37,615 nucleotides of DNA from Alphaproteobacteria bacterium. GTDB taxonomy: Bacteria; Pseudomonadota; Alphaproteobacteria; Sphingomonadales; Sphingomonadaceae. This document shows, in pieces, positions 1-7,983 of the stretch; position 1 is the first letter of the stretch; each line of letters opens with the position of its first letter. Position numbers and translations under genes: made by a program. Under the pieces are notes generated by a model that saw only the letters and a program-made list of their open reading frames with translations, ran no database searches and was not told where the DNA came from. The stretch is taken from NCBI GenBank assembly GCA_030430365.1, contig JAUIFP010000025.1, forward strand, positions 1-37,615. The letters are read 5' to 3'.

Positions 1-2741
1 TGGCGGTGGTCAAAGGCAACCGTATTGAAGAGTTCGATTTTGAATCTGCCGAACACAAGCAGATCAAAGGTAATATCTATCTAGCCAAGGTTACTCGCGT
101 AGAGCCGTCGCTTCAGGCGGCCTTCGTAGATTTCGGCGGCAATCGGCACGGTTTCCTGGCCTTTAGTGAAATCCACCCGGATTATTACCAGATCCCGAAG
201 GAAGACCGCGAGGCGCTGTTGGCCGAAGAGGCTGCCGCGGCCGAGGAAGAGGCAGCGCTGCGCGCCGAAGAGGACGACGACGAAGACGATCGCCCCGATG
301 AGGACGAAGGCTCCGAAGCGTTCGCGGACGAAATGGCCGGCGACGGCGTGGAAGAGATCGACACTTCGGAAAAGGACGATGTCGCAACGATCGACGGCGG
401 CGCCATCGAAAGCGGCGACGATTCTTCGGACGACGACGATGACGGCGACCAGTCCGATGATGGTCAGGACGAAGAAACGTCCGAAGATGACGATGATGGC
501 GGCCGCTCGCGCCGTGGCCGCGGACGCGGACGCCGCCAGGGCCGCGCACGGACCAAGAAGGTGGACGAAGTACGCGCCCGCCGCATGGCGCTGCGCCGCC
601 GCTACAAGATTCAGGACGTCATCCATCGCCGCCAGGTTCTGCTGGTGCAGGTGGTCAAGGAAGAACGCGGCAATAAGGGCGCCGCGCTGACGACCTATCT
701 CAGCCTGGCCGGCCGCTATTGCGTGCTGATGCCCAATTCGACGCATGGCGGCGGGATCTCCCGCAAGATTTCCAACGCATCGGACCGCAAGCGGCTGAAG
801 CAGATCGTTTCCGAAATGAAGCTGCCCAAGACGATGGGCTGCATCGTGCGGACTGCCGGGCTCCAGCGCACCAAGACCGAGATCAAGCGCGATTTCGATT
901 ATCTCGCGCGCCTGTGGGACGAAATCCGCGAAAACACGCTGGGATCGACAGCGCCCACGCTGGTCCATTCCGACAGCGATTTGATCAAGCGGGCAATCCG
1001 CGACATCTACAACCGCGATATCGAGGAAGTGATCGTGGAAGGCGAAGTCGGCTTCAAGGCCGCGCGCCAGTTCATGAAGCTGCTGATGCCCAGCCATGCA
1101 CGGCGGGTGAAGGCCTATTCCGATCCGGTTCCGCTGTTCCAGCGCTATGGCGCGGAAGATCAGCTTTCGGCGATGTACGATCCGGTCGTGCAGCTCAAAT
1201 CGGGCGGTTATCTGGTGATCAACCCAACCGAGGCGCTGGTCTCCATCGACATCAACTCGGGCCGCTCCACCAAGGAGCACGGGATCGAGCAGACCGCGCT
1301 CGCCACCAATCAGGAGGCCGCGCGCGAAATCGCCCGCCAGCTGCGCCTGCGCGACATGGCCGGCCTGGTGGTGATCGACTTCATCGACATGGAGCACAAC
1401 TCCAACGTCCGGAAGATCGAACGGGCCATGAAGGATGCCCTGAAGAACGACCGCGCACGTATCCAGGTTGGCAGGATTTCCAGCTTCGGGCTGATGGAAA
1501 TGAGCCGCCAGCGCCTGCGCACCGGCGTGCTGGAAGCCACGACACGCTCCTGCCCGCATTGCGACGGCACGGGCCTGGTCCGCACCGCTTCCAGCGCCGG
1601 GCTGACCGCGCTGCGCGTGATCGAAGACGAGGCTGCCAAGGGCAAAGGCACGCTGATCACGCTCTATGCCAGCACAGAAGCGGCGGTCTATCTGCTGAAC
1701 GCCAAGCGCAATGACCTGCTCGAGATCGAGCAGCGTTATGGCGTGACGGTACAGATCGTGCCGGAAGGCGAGGATGAAGGCGCCAAGATGCGGGTGACGA
1801 GCGGCGGGCCGCGCCCCTCATCGACGCCGAAATTCGATCCGATCGTCGATGAAGACGAGGATGAAGATGAAACGGAAGCCTTCTCCGGCGACGAGGAAGA
1901 CGAAGACGGCGAGCCGCGCAAGAAGCGCCGCCGCCGGCGCCGTGGAGGCCGCGGCCGCAAGCGCCGCGATGGCGAAGGCGCAGAATCCGAAGATTCCGAT
2001 TCTTCCGACGAAGAAGGCTCCGATCAGCAGGCATCCGGTGCCGATTCAGACGACGGGTCCGACGATGACGATGGCGAACCGCGCAAGAAGCGCCGCCGCC
2101 GGGGTGGACGGCGCCGCAAACGGCGTGACGACGGCGAGAACGCCGCATCGCAAGGCGATGAGGACAGCGGCGAAACCGGCGAAACGGGTGACGATTCTTC
2201 TGAGCCTGCCGCTGAGGAAAGCCCGGTAGAGGCGCAAGACGCTGAACAAACCGCCGAAGTTGCCGAGGCACCGCAGGCCGAAGCGGAACCGGAAGCCGAA
2301 GAAAAGCCCAAGCCGAAGCGCCGCACGCGCAAGAAGCCCGCGGCAAAGGCCGATGCGGACTCCGAAACGCAAGCTGAAGAGGCTCAGGCCGAAGCGGGCG
2401 CCGCAGAAGCGGAAGCCGAGGAAAAGCCCAAGCCGAAGCGCCGCACGCGCAAGAAGGCCGATACCGAGGCAGCGGCCGAGGAAGCCAAGCCGGAAGCCGA
2501 AACGGCCGATGGCGCAGCCGAAGAGGCTGAGCCGGCTCCCAAGCCCAAGCGCACCAGGCGCAAGAAGGCGGAAACCGCCGAAGAGAAGCCTGCCGAACCC
2601 GCCAAGGAAGAGGCGAGCGACGCAACCGAGGAAAGCAATAGCGATTCATCGGAGCCTGTCGTCACGGTCGTTTCGGGCGATGAGGAAGCACCGGCAGGCG
2701 AACCCCGCCGAGGCTGGTGGCAGCGCACTTTTGGCGAATAA
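1..2741 (+). CDS. rne: Ribonuclease E (5'-partial)
   Basis: Endoribonuclease of the RNase E/G family, the core of the RNA degradosome, acting in mRNA decay and rRNA/tRNA processing. The frame is open to the window edge and the usual first ~20 residues are missing, so the GTG at 6 is not the real start. The S1 domain begins at once (KGNIYLAKVTRVEPSLQAAF) and is split by a long acidic insert (about residues 73-165) followed by an Arg-rich patch, then resumes. The DNase-I-like catalytic Asp pair is at residues 415 and 458 (numbered from 6) and the Zn-link CPHC at 516-519; both spacings match E. coli D303/D346/C404. The C-terminal ~300 residues are low-complexity Glu/Ala with repeated KPKPKRRTRKK-type basic blocks and end in GWWQRTFGE, likely RNA and partner binding segments. 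Convergent with the next gene. Confidence 0.96.
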   Translation, partial: AVVKGNRIEEFDFESAEHKQIKGNIYLAKVTRVEPSLQAAFVDFGGNRHGFLAFSEIHPDYYQIPKEDREALLAEEAAAAEEEAALRAEEDDDEDDRPDEDEGSEAFADEMAGDGVEEIDTSEKDDVATIDGGAIESGDDSSDDDDDGDQSDDGQDEETSEDDDDGGRSRRGRGRGRRQGRARTKKVDEVRARRMALRRRYKIQDVIHRRQVLLVQVVKEERGNKGAALTTYLSLAGRYCVLMPNSTHGGGISRKISNASDRKRLKQIVSEMKLPKTMGCIVRTAGLQRTKTEIKRDFDYLARLWDEIRENTLGSTAPTLVHSDSDLIKRAIRDIYNRDIEEVIVEGEVGFKAARQFMKLLMPSHARRVKAYSDPVPLFQRYGAEDQLSAMYDPVVQLKSGGYLVINPTEALVSIDINSGRSTKEHGIEQTALATNQEAAREIARQLRLRDMAGLVVIDFIDMEHNSNVRKIERAMKDALKNDRARIQVGRISSFGLMEMSRQRLRTGVLEATTRSCPHCDGTGLVRTASSAGLTALRVIEDEAAKGKGTLITLYASTEAAVYLLNAKRNDLLEIEQRYGVTVQIVPEGEDEGAKMRVTSGGPRPSSTPKFDPIVDEDEDEDETEAFSGDEEDEDGEPRKKRRRRRRGGRGRKRRDGEGAESEDSDSSDEEGSDQQASGADSDDGSDDDDGEPRKKRRRRGGRRRKRRDDGENAASQGDEDSGETGETGDDSSEPAAEESPVEAQDAEQTAEVAEAPQAEAEPEAEEKPKPKRRTRKKPAAKADADSETQAEEAQAEAGAAEAEAEEKPKPKRRTRKKADTEAAAEEAKPEAETADGAAEEAEPAPKPKRTRRKKAETAEEKPAEPAKEEASDATEESNSDSSEPVVTVVSGDEEAPAGEPRRGWWQRTFGE
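2291..2456 (+). repeat. Internal direct repeat in the rne tail
   Basis: Two 46-nt copies at 2291-2336 and 2411-2456, 120 nt apart, differ at one base (a2300 versus g2420). They encode the basic block EEKPKPKRRTRKK. A diverged third copy (PKPKRTRRKK) lies downstream, and two EPRKKRRRR blocks lie upstream. The near-identity at DNA level suggests recent duplication inside the disordered tail. Confidence 0.85.
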
Positions 2742-2768
2742 TCCGGGCGGTAGATAAACCGAACAGGG

Positions 2769-2814
2769 CCGGCGGCGTTCGGGCGAACTGCGAAAGTTCC
2801 GCCTTCGCCGCCGG
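2769..2814. terminator. Hairpin between convergent genes
   Basis: CCGGCGGCG (2769-2777) pairs perfectly with CGCCGCCGG (2806-2814), a 9-bp GC stem. The enclosed segment can form a small inner hairpin (GAACT/AGTTC). There is no clear T-tract on either strand. Its place between the rne stop and the convergent methyltransferase stop suggests a bidirectional transcript-end structure. Confidence 0.5.
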
Positions 2815-2831
2815 TCAGCCCGGTCGGCGCA

Positions 2832-3467
2832 CTATGAACCGGCTTTGGTGCCTACGCCCCATTCCATGAAACCGGCCCAGCGGGGCATCTTGTCCATATA
2901 TTTGTTGGACGAGCTCTCGATAGCAAAGCCGTGCGCGCCGACGGCGGGGGCGACTTCGCGCGTGAGGTGGCAATTGCCCATCAGGCGCTTCCACACCGGC
3001 TCGACCCGCCGCTGCCATTTGGCCGGGCCGGGATCCGGCGCCTTGCCATGTTCCAGAAACAGCAGCTTGCCGCCCGGCTTCAGAATACGCCGCATTTCCT
3101 TCAAGACCTGCGCCTGATCGTCCACCGAGCAAAGCGTATAGGTGCAAACGACAGTGTCGAAACTGTCATTATCGAAGGGGATATTCTCGCCAACGCCCTG
3201 GCGGATATCGGCTTCCCAGCCTTTCTCCCGCGCTGCCGCATTCGCATATTCCAGCAGCTTGCCGCCCGGATCGATCCCGGCAAAGGACGTGACTTTCTGC
3301 GGATCGTAGAATTGCTGGTTCAGGCCGCCGCCCACGCCCAGTTCGAACACCTTGCCCTGGGCCAGCGGAACGATACCGCCCCTCAGCTCGGTGATATTGT
3401 CACTGCCGCAGGCCATCTTGATGAACGGCGGAAGGATCGTCTCTTCATACCAGGACTTGATACCCAT
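2832..3467 (-). CDS. Class I SAM-dependent methyltransferase
   Basis: A 211-residue Rossmann methyltransferase of the UbiE/METTL7-like type. Motif I is VFELGVGGG near residues 40-48, the acidic ribose-binding residue is in GIDPG, and the post-motif is FDTVVCTYTLCSV followed by LKPGGKLLFLEHG. Substrate unknown; relatives act on quinones, phospholipids or small molecules. I chose the ATG at 3467 because it has a GGGGAA ribosome site and gives the usual family length; the frame could extend to 3599, but that adds 44 residues of poor composition. It diverges from sdhB across about 175 nt and converges with rne. No membrane segment is evident. Confidence 0.85.
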   Translation of the reverse strand: MGIKSWYEETILPPFIKMACGSDNITELRGGIVPLAQGKVFELGVGGGLNQQFYDPQKVTSFAGIDPGGKLLEYANAAAREKGWEADIRQGVGENIPFDNDSFDTVVCTYTLCSVDDQAQVLKEMRRILKPGGKLLFLEHGKAPDPGPAKWQRRVEPVWKRLMGNCHLTREVAPAVGAHGFAIESSSNKYMDKMPRWAGFMEWGVGTKAGS

Positions 3468-3588
3468 CAGGCGGTTCCCCCAATATTGCCCGGTCAGCAT
3501 ACGCCGATTGCGCGCAAAGGGAATGCCCGCGCACCAAACATCCGCGCAGCTGCCGGTAAGGAATTTCCGAATGTCAGCCGCCCTGCCC

Positions 3589-3616
3589 TTGCCCCGCACT
3601 GCACAATCGCTAGAGA
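3589..3616 (+). promoter_or_regulatory. Possible sigma70-type promoter of the sdhB operon
   Basis: TTGCCC (3589-3594) and TAGAGA (3611-3616) are 16 nt apart, ending 27 nt before the sdhB start in the divergent intergenic region. The -35 matches well and the -10 only partly. This is a weak motif call helped by position. Confidence 0.25.
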
Positions 3617-3643
3617 GAAGCTGAAAAGGCAGGACTGGCAGCT

Positions 3644-4426
3644 ATGGCAACCTTCACGCTCCCGAAAAACAGCAAGATCACCGGCAAGGGCCAGGTGCAT
3701 GCCGCCCAAGGCGCGGCCAAGGCCAAGCGGTTCAAGGTCTATCGCTACGATCCGGAAAGCGGCGAGAACCCGCGTTACGACATTTTCGAGATCGATCTGG
3801 ACGATTGCGGGCCGATGGTGCTGGACGCGCTGATCAAGATGAAGAACGAGGTCGATCCGACGCTCACCTTCCGCCGCTCCTGCCGTGAAGGCATTTGCGG
3901 TTCCTGCGCGATGAACATGAACGGCAAGAACGGCCTGGCCTGCACCACCGCGATCGAGGATCTGGGCGGGGATATCCGCATCACACCGCTGCCGCATATG
4001 GAAGTGGTGAAGGATCTGGTGCCCGATTTCACGCATTTCTATGCGCAATACGCCTCTATCCGCCCCTGGCTGCAGACCGTCAGCCCCACCCCTTCGGGCA
4101 AGGAGCGGCTGCAGAGCCCCGAGCAGCGCGAGAAGCTGGACGGGCTCTATGAGTGCATTCTGTGCGCCTGCTGCTCCACCGCCTGCCCAAGCTATTGGTG
4201 GAACGCAGACAAGTTCCTGGGCCCCGCGATCCTGCTGCAGGCCTATCGCTGGCTGGCCGACAGCCGCGACGAAATGACCGGGGAGCGGCTCGACGAGCTG
4301 GAAGATCCCTTCCGCCTCTATCGCTGCCACACGATCATGAATTGCGCCAATGTCTGCCCCAAGGGCCTTTCGCCCGCCAAAGCGATCGCGGAAATCAAGA
4401 AGATGGAAGCGGAGCGGCATGTCTGA
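3644..4426 (+). CDS. sdhB: Succinate dehydrogenase iron-sulfur subunit
   Basis: Subunit B of respiratory complex II, passing electrons from the SdhA flavin to ubiquinone on the inner membrane; TCA cycle. The 260-residue length is normal. All cluster ligands are present: [2Fe-2S] Cys 80, 85, 88 and 100; a Cys171-x2-Cys174-x2-Cys177-x3-Cys181 group ([12 protein letters not shown]); and Cys228, 234 and 238. It is first in its transcription unit: the divergent methyltransferase lies upstream, so sdhC, sdhD and sdhA are not adjacent on this side. Its last codons overlap the next gene (ATGTCTGA), suggesting translational coupling. Confidence 0.98.
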   Translation: MATFTLPKNSKITGKGQVHAAQGAAKAKRFKVYRYDPESGENPRYDIFEIDLDDCGPMVLDALIKMKNEVDPTLTFRRSCREGICGSCAMNMNGKNGLACTTAIEDLGGDIRITPLPHMEVVKDLVPDFTHFYAQYASIRPWLQTVSPTPSGKERLQSPEQREKLDGLYECILCACCSTACPSYWWNADKFLGPAILLQAYRWLADSRDEMTGERLDELEDPFRLYRCHTIMNCANVCPKGLSPAKAIAEIKKMEAERHV

Positions 4427-4859
4427 GCCCAAGGCGCTCGCCGAAGGACAGACAGCAGAAGGCGGGTGCCTGTGCGGCGCCATCCGCTACACGATCCAGG
4501 GCCCCAGCGCCTTTGTGAAACAATGCTGCTGCAAGGATTGCCAGAAGGCGACCGGCACGGGGCATACCACCATTATCGGCATTCACCGCCGCCAGCTCGA
4601 CATGCGCGGAACGCCCAAGACCTATACCAATCACGGCGATACGGGCGGCAGCGTCACGCGCCACTTCTGCGGCGAATGTGGCGGCCGGCTCTACACCTCG
4701 GGTGATCTGCCCGGCGATATCGTGATCATGCAGGCCGGTTCGCTGGACGATCCCGGCATCGTTTCGCCCGAAAGCGTGATCTATATGAAGGACGCCGCGC
4801 CCTGGGATCGTTTCGATCCCGATCTGCCCAAATTCGAGGCGCTTCAGCCCCGGAGCTGA
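4419..4859 (+). CDS. GFA/CENP-V domain zinc protein
   Basis: A 146-residue protein of the GFA family (named for glutathione-dependent formaldehyde-activating enzyme; many members have no proven activity). Zinc ligands are visible: Cys17 and Cys19 (GCLCG), Cys36-37-38 with Cys41 (CCCKDC), and Cys84/Cys87 (FCGEC). The ATG at 4419 overlaps the sdhB stop and is followed at once by the conserved [10 protein letters not shown] block; the open frame reaches further upstream but only inside sdhB. The stop overlaps the zapE start (TGATG), so the three genes form a tight operon. Function in this setting is not known. Confidence 0.9.
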   Translation: MSEPKALAEGQTAEGGCLCGAIRYTIQGPSAFVKQCCCKDCQKATGTGHTTIIGIHRRQLDMRGTPKTYTNHGDTGGSVTRHFCGECGGRLYTSGDLPGDIVIMQAGSLDDPGIVSPESVIYMKDAAPWDRFDPDLPKFEALQPRS

Positions 4860-5977
4860 TGGACGGCATCCTTTCCCATTACGAGGCGCTGCTCGCCGCG
4901 GATGAATTGCGCCCGGACGTGGAGCAGCGCGCTGCCGCCGCGCGCCTGGACGCATTGCAGAAAGAACTGGAATCCGGCAACTCGAACCCCGGCCTGCTGG
5001 GCAGGTTGCTGGGCCGCAAGGCGCAGAGCCCGCGCGGTGTCTATATGTGGGGCGGCGTGGGGCGCGGCAAAAGCATGCTGATGGACCTGTTCCATCAAAC
5101 GCTCTCCATCCGCGAAAAGCGCCGGGTACATTTCCATGCCTTCATGCTGGAAGTGCACGATCTGCTGCGGGAGGAGCGCAAGAAGGAAAGCGGCGATCCC
5201 ATCCCCCCGGTTGCCGCCCAGCTGGCACAGGGCCTGCGTGTGCTGGCCTTCGATGAAATGGTGGTCAACAATTCGGCCGATGCCATGATCATGAGCCGCC
5301 TGTTCCGCGCGCTGATGCTGGATGAAGGCGTCACGGTGGTCACCACCAGCAATCGCCCCCCTTCGGATCTCTACAAGGACGGGCTCAACCGCGAGCATTT
5401 CCTGCCTTTCATCGATCTGATCGAGCGGGAGATGGACGTCCTCGCGCTTAACGGCCCGGTCGATTACCGGCTGGAGCGGCTTGGCGGCATGGCCACCTGG
5501 CATACGCCGATCGGCGCGGAAGCAACCGCGCAGGTGCGCGAAGCTTTCTTCCGCCTGACCGATTACAAGCCCGAAGATGCCGCCCATGTCCCTTCCGCCG
5601 AACTCGATGTCGGCGGCGGACGCAGCCTGTTCGTGCCCAAGAGCCTTAAGGGCGTCGCCGTGTTCAGCTTCAAGCGGCTCTGCGCCAACCCGCTGGGAGC
5701 GGCGGATTACCTGGCCATTGCGCGCGCCTATCACACCGTCATCATCGTCGGCATACCGGTTATGGGCCCGGATCAGCGCAACGAGGCGGCGCGCTTCGTG
5801 ACGCTGGTGGACGCGCTTTACGAAAACCGGGTGAAGCTGCTCGCCACGGCCGACGCCGAACCGGACGGGCTCTATGCCGCCGGGGACGGCAGTTTCGAAT
5901 TCGAACGCACGGTCAGCCGCCTGATGGAAATGCAGAGCGCGGACTACATGGCCGCGGGGCACGGCGAGGCGGATTGA
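4859..5977 (+). CDS. zapE: Cell division protein ZapE (AFG1-like ATPase)
   Basis: A 372-residue AFG1-family P-loop ATPase. In E. coli ZapE associates with the Z-ring; mitochondrial AFG1 helps quality control of respiratory complexes, which fits the sdhB linkage. Walker A is GGVGRGKS (residues 65-72) after VYMWG, Walker B is LAFDEM (129-134), and the Arg-finger region HFHAFM follows the P-loop. The start overlaps the upstream stop by one base. sdhB-zapE adjacency is common in alphaproteobacteria. Confidence 0.95.
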   Translation: MDGILSHYEALLAADELRPDVEQRAAAARLDALQKELESGNSNPGLLGRLLGRKAQSPRGVYMWGGVGRGKSMLMDLFHQTLSIREKRRVHFHAFMLEVHDLLREERKKESGDPIPPVAAQLAQGLRVLAFDEMVVNNSADAMIMSRLFRALMLDEGVTVVTTSNRPPSDLYKDGLNREHFLPFIDLIEREMDVLALNGPVDYRLERLGGMATWHTPIGAEATAQVREAFFRLTDYKPEDAAHVPSAELDVGGGRSLFVPKSLKGVAVFSFKRLCANPLGAADYLAIARAYHTVIIVGIPVMGPDQRNEAARFVTLVDALYENRVKLLATADAEPDGLYAAGDGSFEFERTVSRLMEMQSADYMAAGHGEAD

Positions 5978-5992
5978 AATCACGCTCCCACG

Positions 5993-6026
5993 CCCCATAT
6001 TGGGGGTGTTCCAGCGGCAACACCCC
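5993..6026 (+). promoter_or_regulatory. Mutually exclusive hairpins in the zapE-pirin gap
   Basis: A G-run at 6002-6006 can pair upstream (CCCCA 5993-5997 with TGGGG 6001-6005) or downstream (GGGGTGTT 6003-6010 with AACACCCC 6019-6026, loop of 8). The two stems share bases and cannot form together. There is no T-tract. A switch role is conjecture. Confidence 0.3.
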
Positions 6027-6044
6027 GCTGATGTGGAAAATCCC

Positions 6045-6743
6045 ATGATTGACGTAAGACCGTTCGATGGCCTGGCGCATCGCGACCATGGCTGGCTCAA
6101 CACGCGCTATCACTTCAGCTTTTCCGACTACCACGATCCCGCCCGCATGGGCTGGGGCAAGCTGCGCGTGTGGAATGACGATATCATCGCATCCAAGGCG
6201 GGCTTTCCGGCCCATCCGCACAACGACATGGAGATCATCACCTTCGTGCGCACCGGCGCGATCACCCATAAGGATTCCATGGGCAATACCGGCCGCACCG
6301 GCGCGGGCGACGTCCAGGTAATGAGCGCCGGAACCGGCGTGGTCCATGCCGAATACAATCTGGAGGACGAGGACACCACGCTGTTCCAGATCTGGATCCT
6401 GCCCGACCATGCGGGCGAACCGCCCGATTGGGGCATGCGCGAATTTCCCCGTGGGGACCGCGCCGGCAAATGGGTGATACTGGCCAGCGGAGAGCCCGAG
6501 CAAGACAAGGCGCTGCCGATCCGCAGCGATGCACGGGTGATGGCCGCCAAGCTCTCAAAGGGCGAGAGCGTGACCTATCAGGCCGATAGCTGGCGGCACC
6601 AATATCTAGTTTCCGCCAGCGGACGTATCCGCGTGAACGGGCAGGAGGCCGCGCCCAAGGACGGCGTTGCCATAACCGAAGAAAAGACCATCACCGTCGA
6701 GGCGCTGGACGATGCCGAAATCGTGATGGTCGATGCCCGCTAG
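6045..6743 (+). CDS. Pirin family protein (YhaK/quercetinase-like)
   Basis: A 232-residue bicupin of the pirin family; bacterial relatives such as YhhW oxidise quercetin in vitro, though the natural substrate is usually unknown. Likely metal ligands are His57, His59, His101 and Glu103 (FPAHPHNDME and GVVHAEYN). I chose the ATG at 6045 because MIDVRPFDGLAHRDHGWL is the usual family N-terminus; the upstream extension to 6000 lies in the hairpin region. The gap after zapE is 67 nt, so it may share the operon or have its own control. Cytosolic, no signal peptide. Confidence 0.92.
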   Translation: MIDVRPFDGLAHRDHGWLNTRYHFSFSDYHDPARMGWGKLRVWNDDIIASKAGFPAHPHNDMEIITFVRTGAITHKDSMGNTGRTGAGDVQVMSAGTGVVHAEYNLEDEDTTLFQIWILPDHAGEPPDWGMREFPRGDRAGKWVILASGEPEQDKALPIRSDARVMAAKLSKGESVTYQADSWRHQYLVSASGRIRVNGQEAAPKDGVAITEEKTITVEALDDAEIVMVDAR

Positions 6744-6780
6744 GCCGCTTCGGCCCGGCAAGCATCGAATGAAGTGATGA

Positions 6781-7740
6781 TCAGGCCGCCTTGACCAGGC
6801 GCGATTGCGCTGTGGCGAGGCGGCTCATCACCTTCAGATCCTGTTCGCGCAGCTGCATGGCCGCATCGGCCCACAATTCGACGATCCGCTTGAGCTCTTC
6901 CAGCGCAACCGGCCGGGTAAGCTTCATGGCGCGGCGCCCATTGACAAGCCCCGGCAGGCGCCGGACCGACTTGTCAATAAAATCGCGGCATTCATCCAGG
7001 CCCTCGCCCGGATCGGCCAGGCGATGCACGATCCCCAGATCGTACATCTGCTGTGCGGTGAAGGTCTCATTGGAAACGATCAGCCGGTCGGCCATGGCGC
7101 TGCCCAGCTTGCGCGAGAGGATCGCATGCGCCCCCATGCCGGGGAACAGCCCGAACATGATCTCCGGCAGGCCGAAGGTCGCACCGCGTTCGGCGATGAT
7201 ATAGTCGAAGGACAGCAGCGCTTCGAAACCGCCGCCCAATGCTGCACCTTCCACCAGTCCGATGGTCAGTATCGGCAGGTCGAGCGACAGCATGTTGCGG
7301 TGGAGGATTTCCACGCATCTGTAACCATATTGCACCAGTCCGGCGCGGTCCCGCTCCCGAATAAGGCGCTGAAACAGTTCCAGATCGCCGCCGAAGCAGA
7401 ACACGCCCGGTGCGCGGCTGCCCAGCACCAGGAACCGCAGCGGCACCTTGCCGGGGCCGAAATTGTCACCGATCAGCCTTTGCCAGTCGACAAAGTCCGT
7501 CAGCATGGTGGGTGTGAAACTCGGCCGCCCGCTTGGATTCATATAAGTCCAGAGCGTTCTGCGATCGTCTTCGTACAGACAATCCAACTCGTTGAGATTG
7601 AATAATTCTTCCGGAATCTCGAGATGCCGGGCACTCGTTTCAACGAGATGTTCCTCGTTGTCGCCAAGAACCATAACCGGCTTGTCGGAATCTTCGGAGC
7701 CGGCTTGCTCCACGTCGAGATTATTCGTCACTCGGTCCAT
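6781..7740 (-). CDS. RpfF-type crotonase (DSF synthase-like)
   Basis: A 319-residue crotonase-fold protein closely resembling RpfF, the bifunctional acyl-ACP dehydratase/thioesterase that makes cis-2-unsaturated fatty acid signals (DSF). Family marks: the WTYMNPSGRPSF strand (64-75), FGGDLELF oxyanion loop (116-123), ALGGGFEALLS (168-177) and GLPEIMFGLFPGMGA (190-204). Glu173 and Glu193 sit where Xanthomonas RpfF has its catalytic Glu141/Glu161, with the same 20-residue spacing, so activity is plausible. It has an acidic N-terminal extension of about 35 residues. Start ATG 7740 has a GGGGG ribosome site. No rpfC/rpfG sensor genes lie nearby. An ordinary enoyl-CoA hydratase is the alternative, but the motifs favour RpfF. 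Confidence 0.85.
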   Translation of the reverse strand: MDRVTNNLDVEQAGSEDSDKPVMVLGDNEEHLVETSARHLEIPEELFNLNELDCLYEDDRRTLWTYMNPSGRPSFTPTMLTDFVDWQRLIGDNFGPGKVPLRFLVLGSRAPGVFCFGGDLELFQRLIRERDRAGLVQYGYRCVEILHRNMLSLDLPILTIGLVEGAALGGGFEALLSFDYIIAERGATFGLPEIMFGLFPGMGAHAILSRKLGSAMADRLIVSNETFTAQQMYDLGIVHRLADPGEGLDECRDFIDKSVRRLPGLVNGRRAMKLTRPVALEELKRIVELWADAAMQLREQDLKVMSRLATAQSRLVKAA

Positions 7741-7983
7741 AGAACCCCCGCTAACGACCCATGACCCCGGTTCTTTCTTATAATCTTCGTGGAAGTCATT
7801 GAAGAATCTAAGGCATTGCTGAGTCGCTTGGCAAACATTTTATTTACCATTGCGGCTCAACCCGTCCGAAAAGCGGACAGTTTCATCCCAAAACGTTAAT
7901 TTCCGGGAGGCTTGATTCGGTCCGGAAATTGCGGTGACGGACCTGCGAAAATCCGCCCGTTTCCGCGCTTCACGGCAGCCGGT
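7741..7983 (-). promoter_or_regulatory. AT-rich leader upstream of the RpfF-like gene
   Basis: A 243-nt gap with no ORF, visibly richer in A/T than its surroundings. It includes a GTCCG/CGGAC stem with a CTTTT loop just after the decarboxylase stop, and T/A-rich stretches around 7775-7800 and 7835-7855. It probably carries the RpfF promoter, so that gene may be controlled apart from the ligase-decarboxylase pair. I could not place a convincing -35/-10 pair. Confidence 0.4.

Noticed and set aside
81-1559. 492-residue minus-strand open frame across rne
   Set aside because: A shadow of a GC-rich gene: low-complexity Ala/Arg/His translation, no motif, wholly inside a well-supported RNase E frame.
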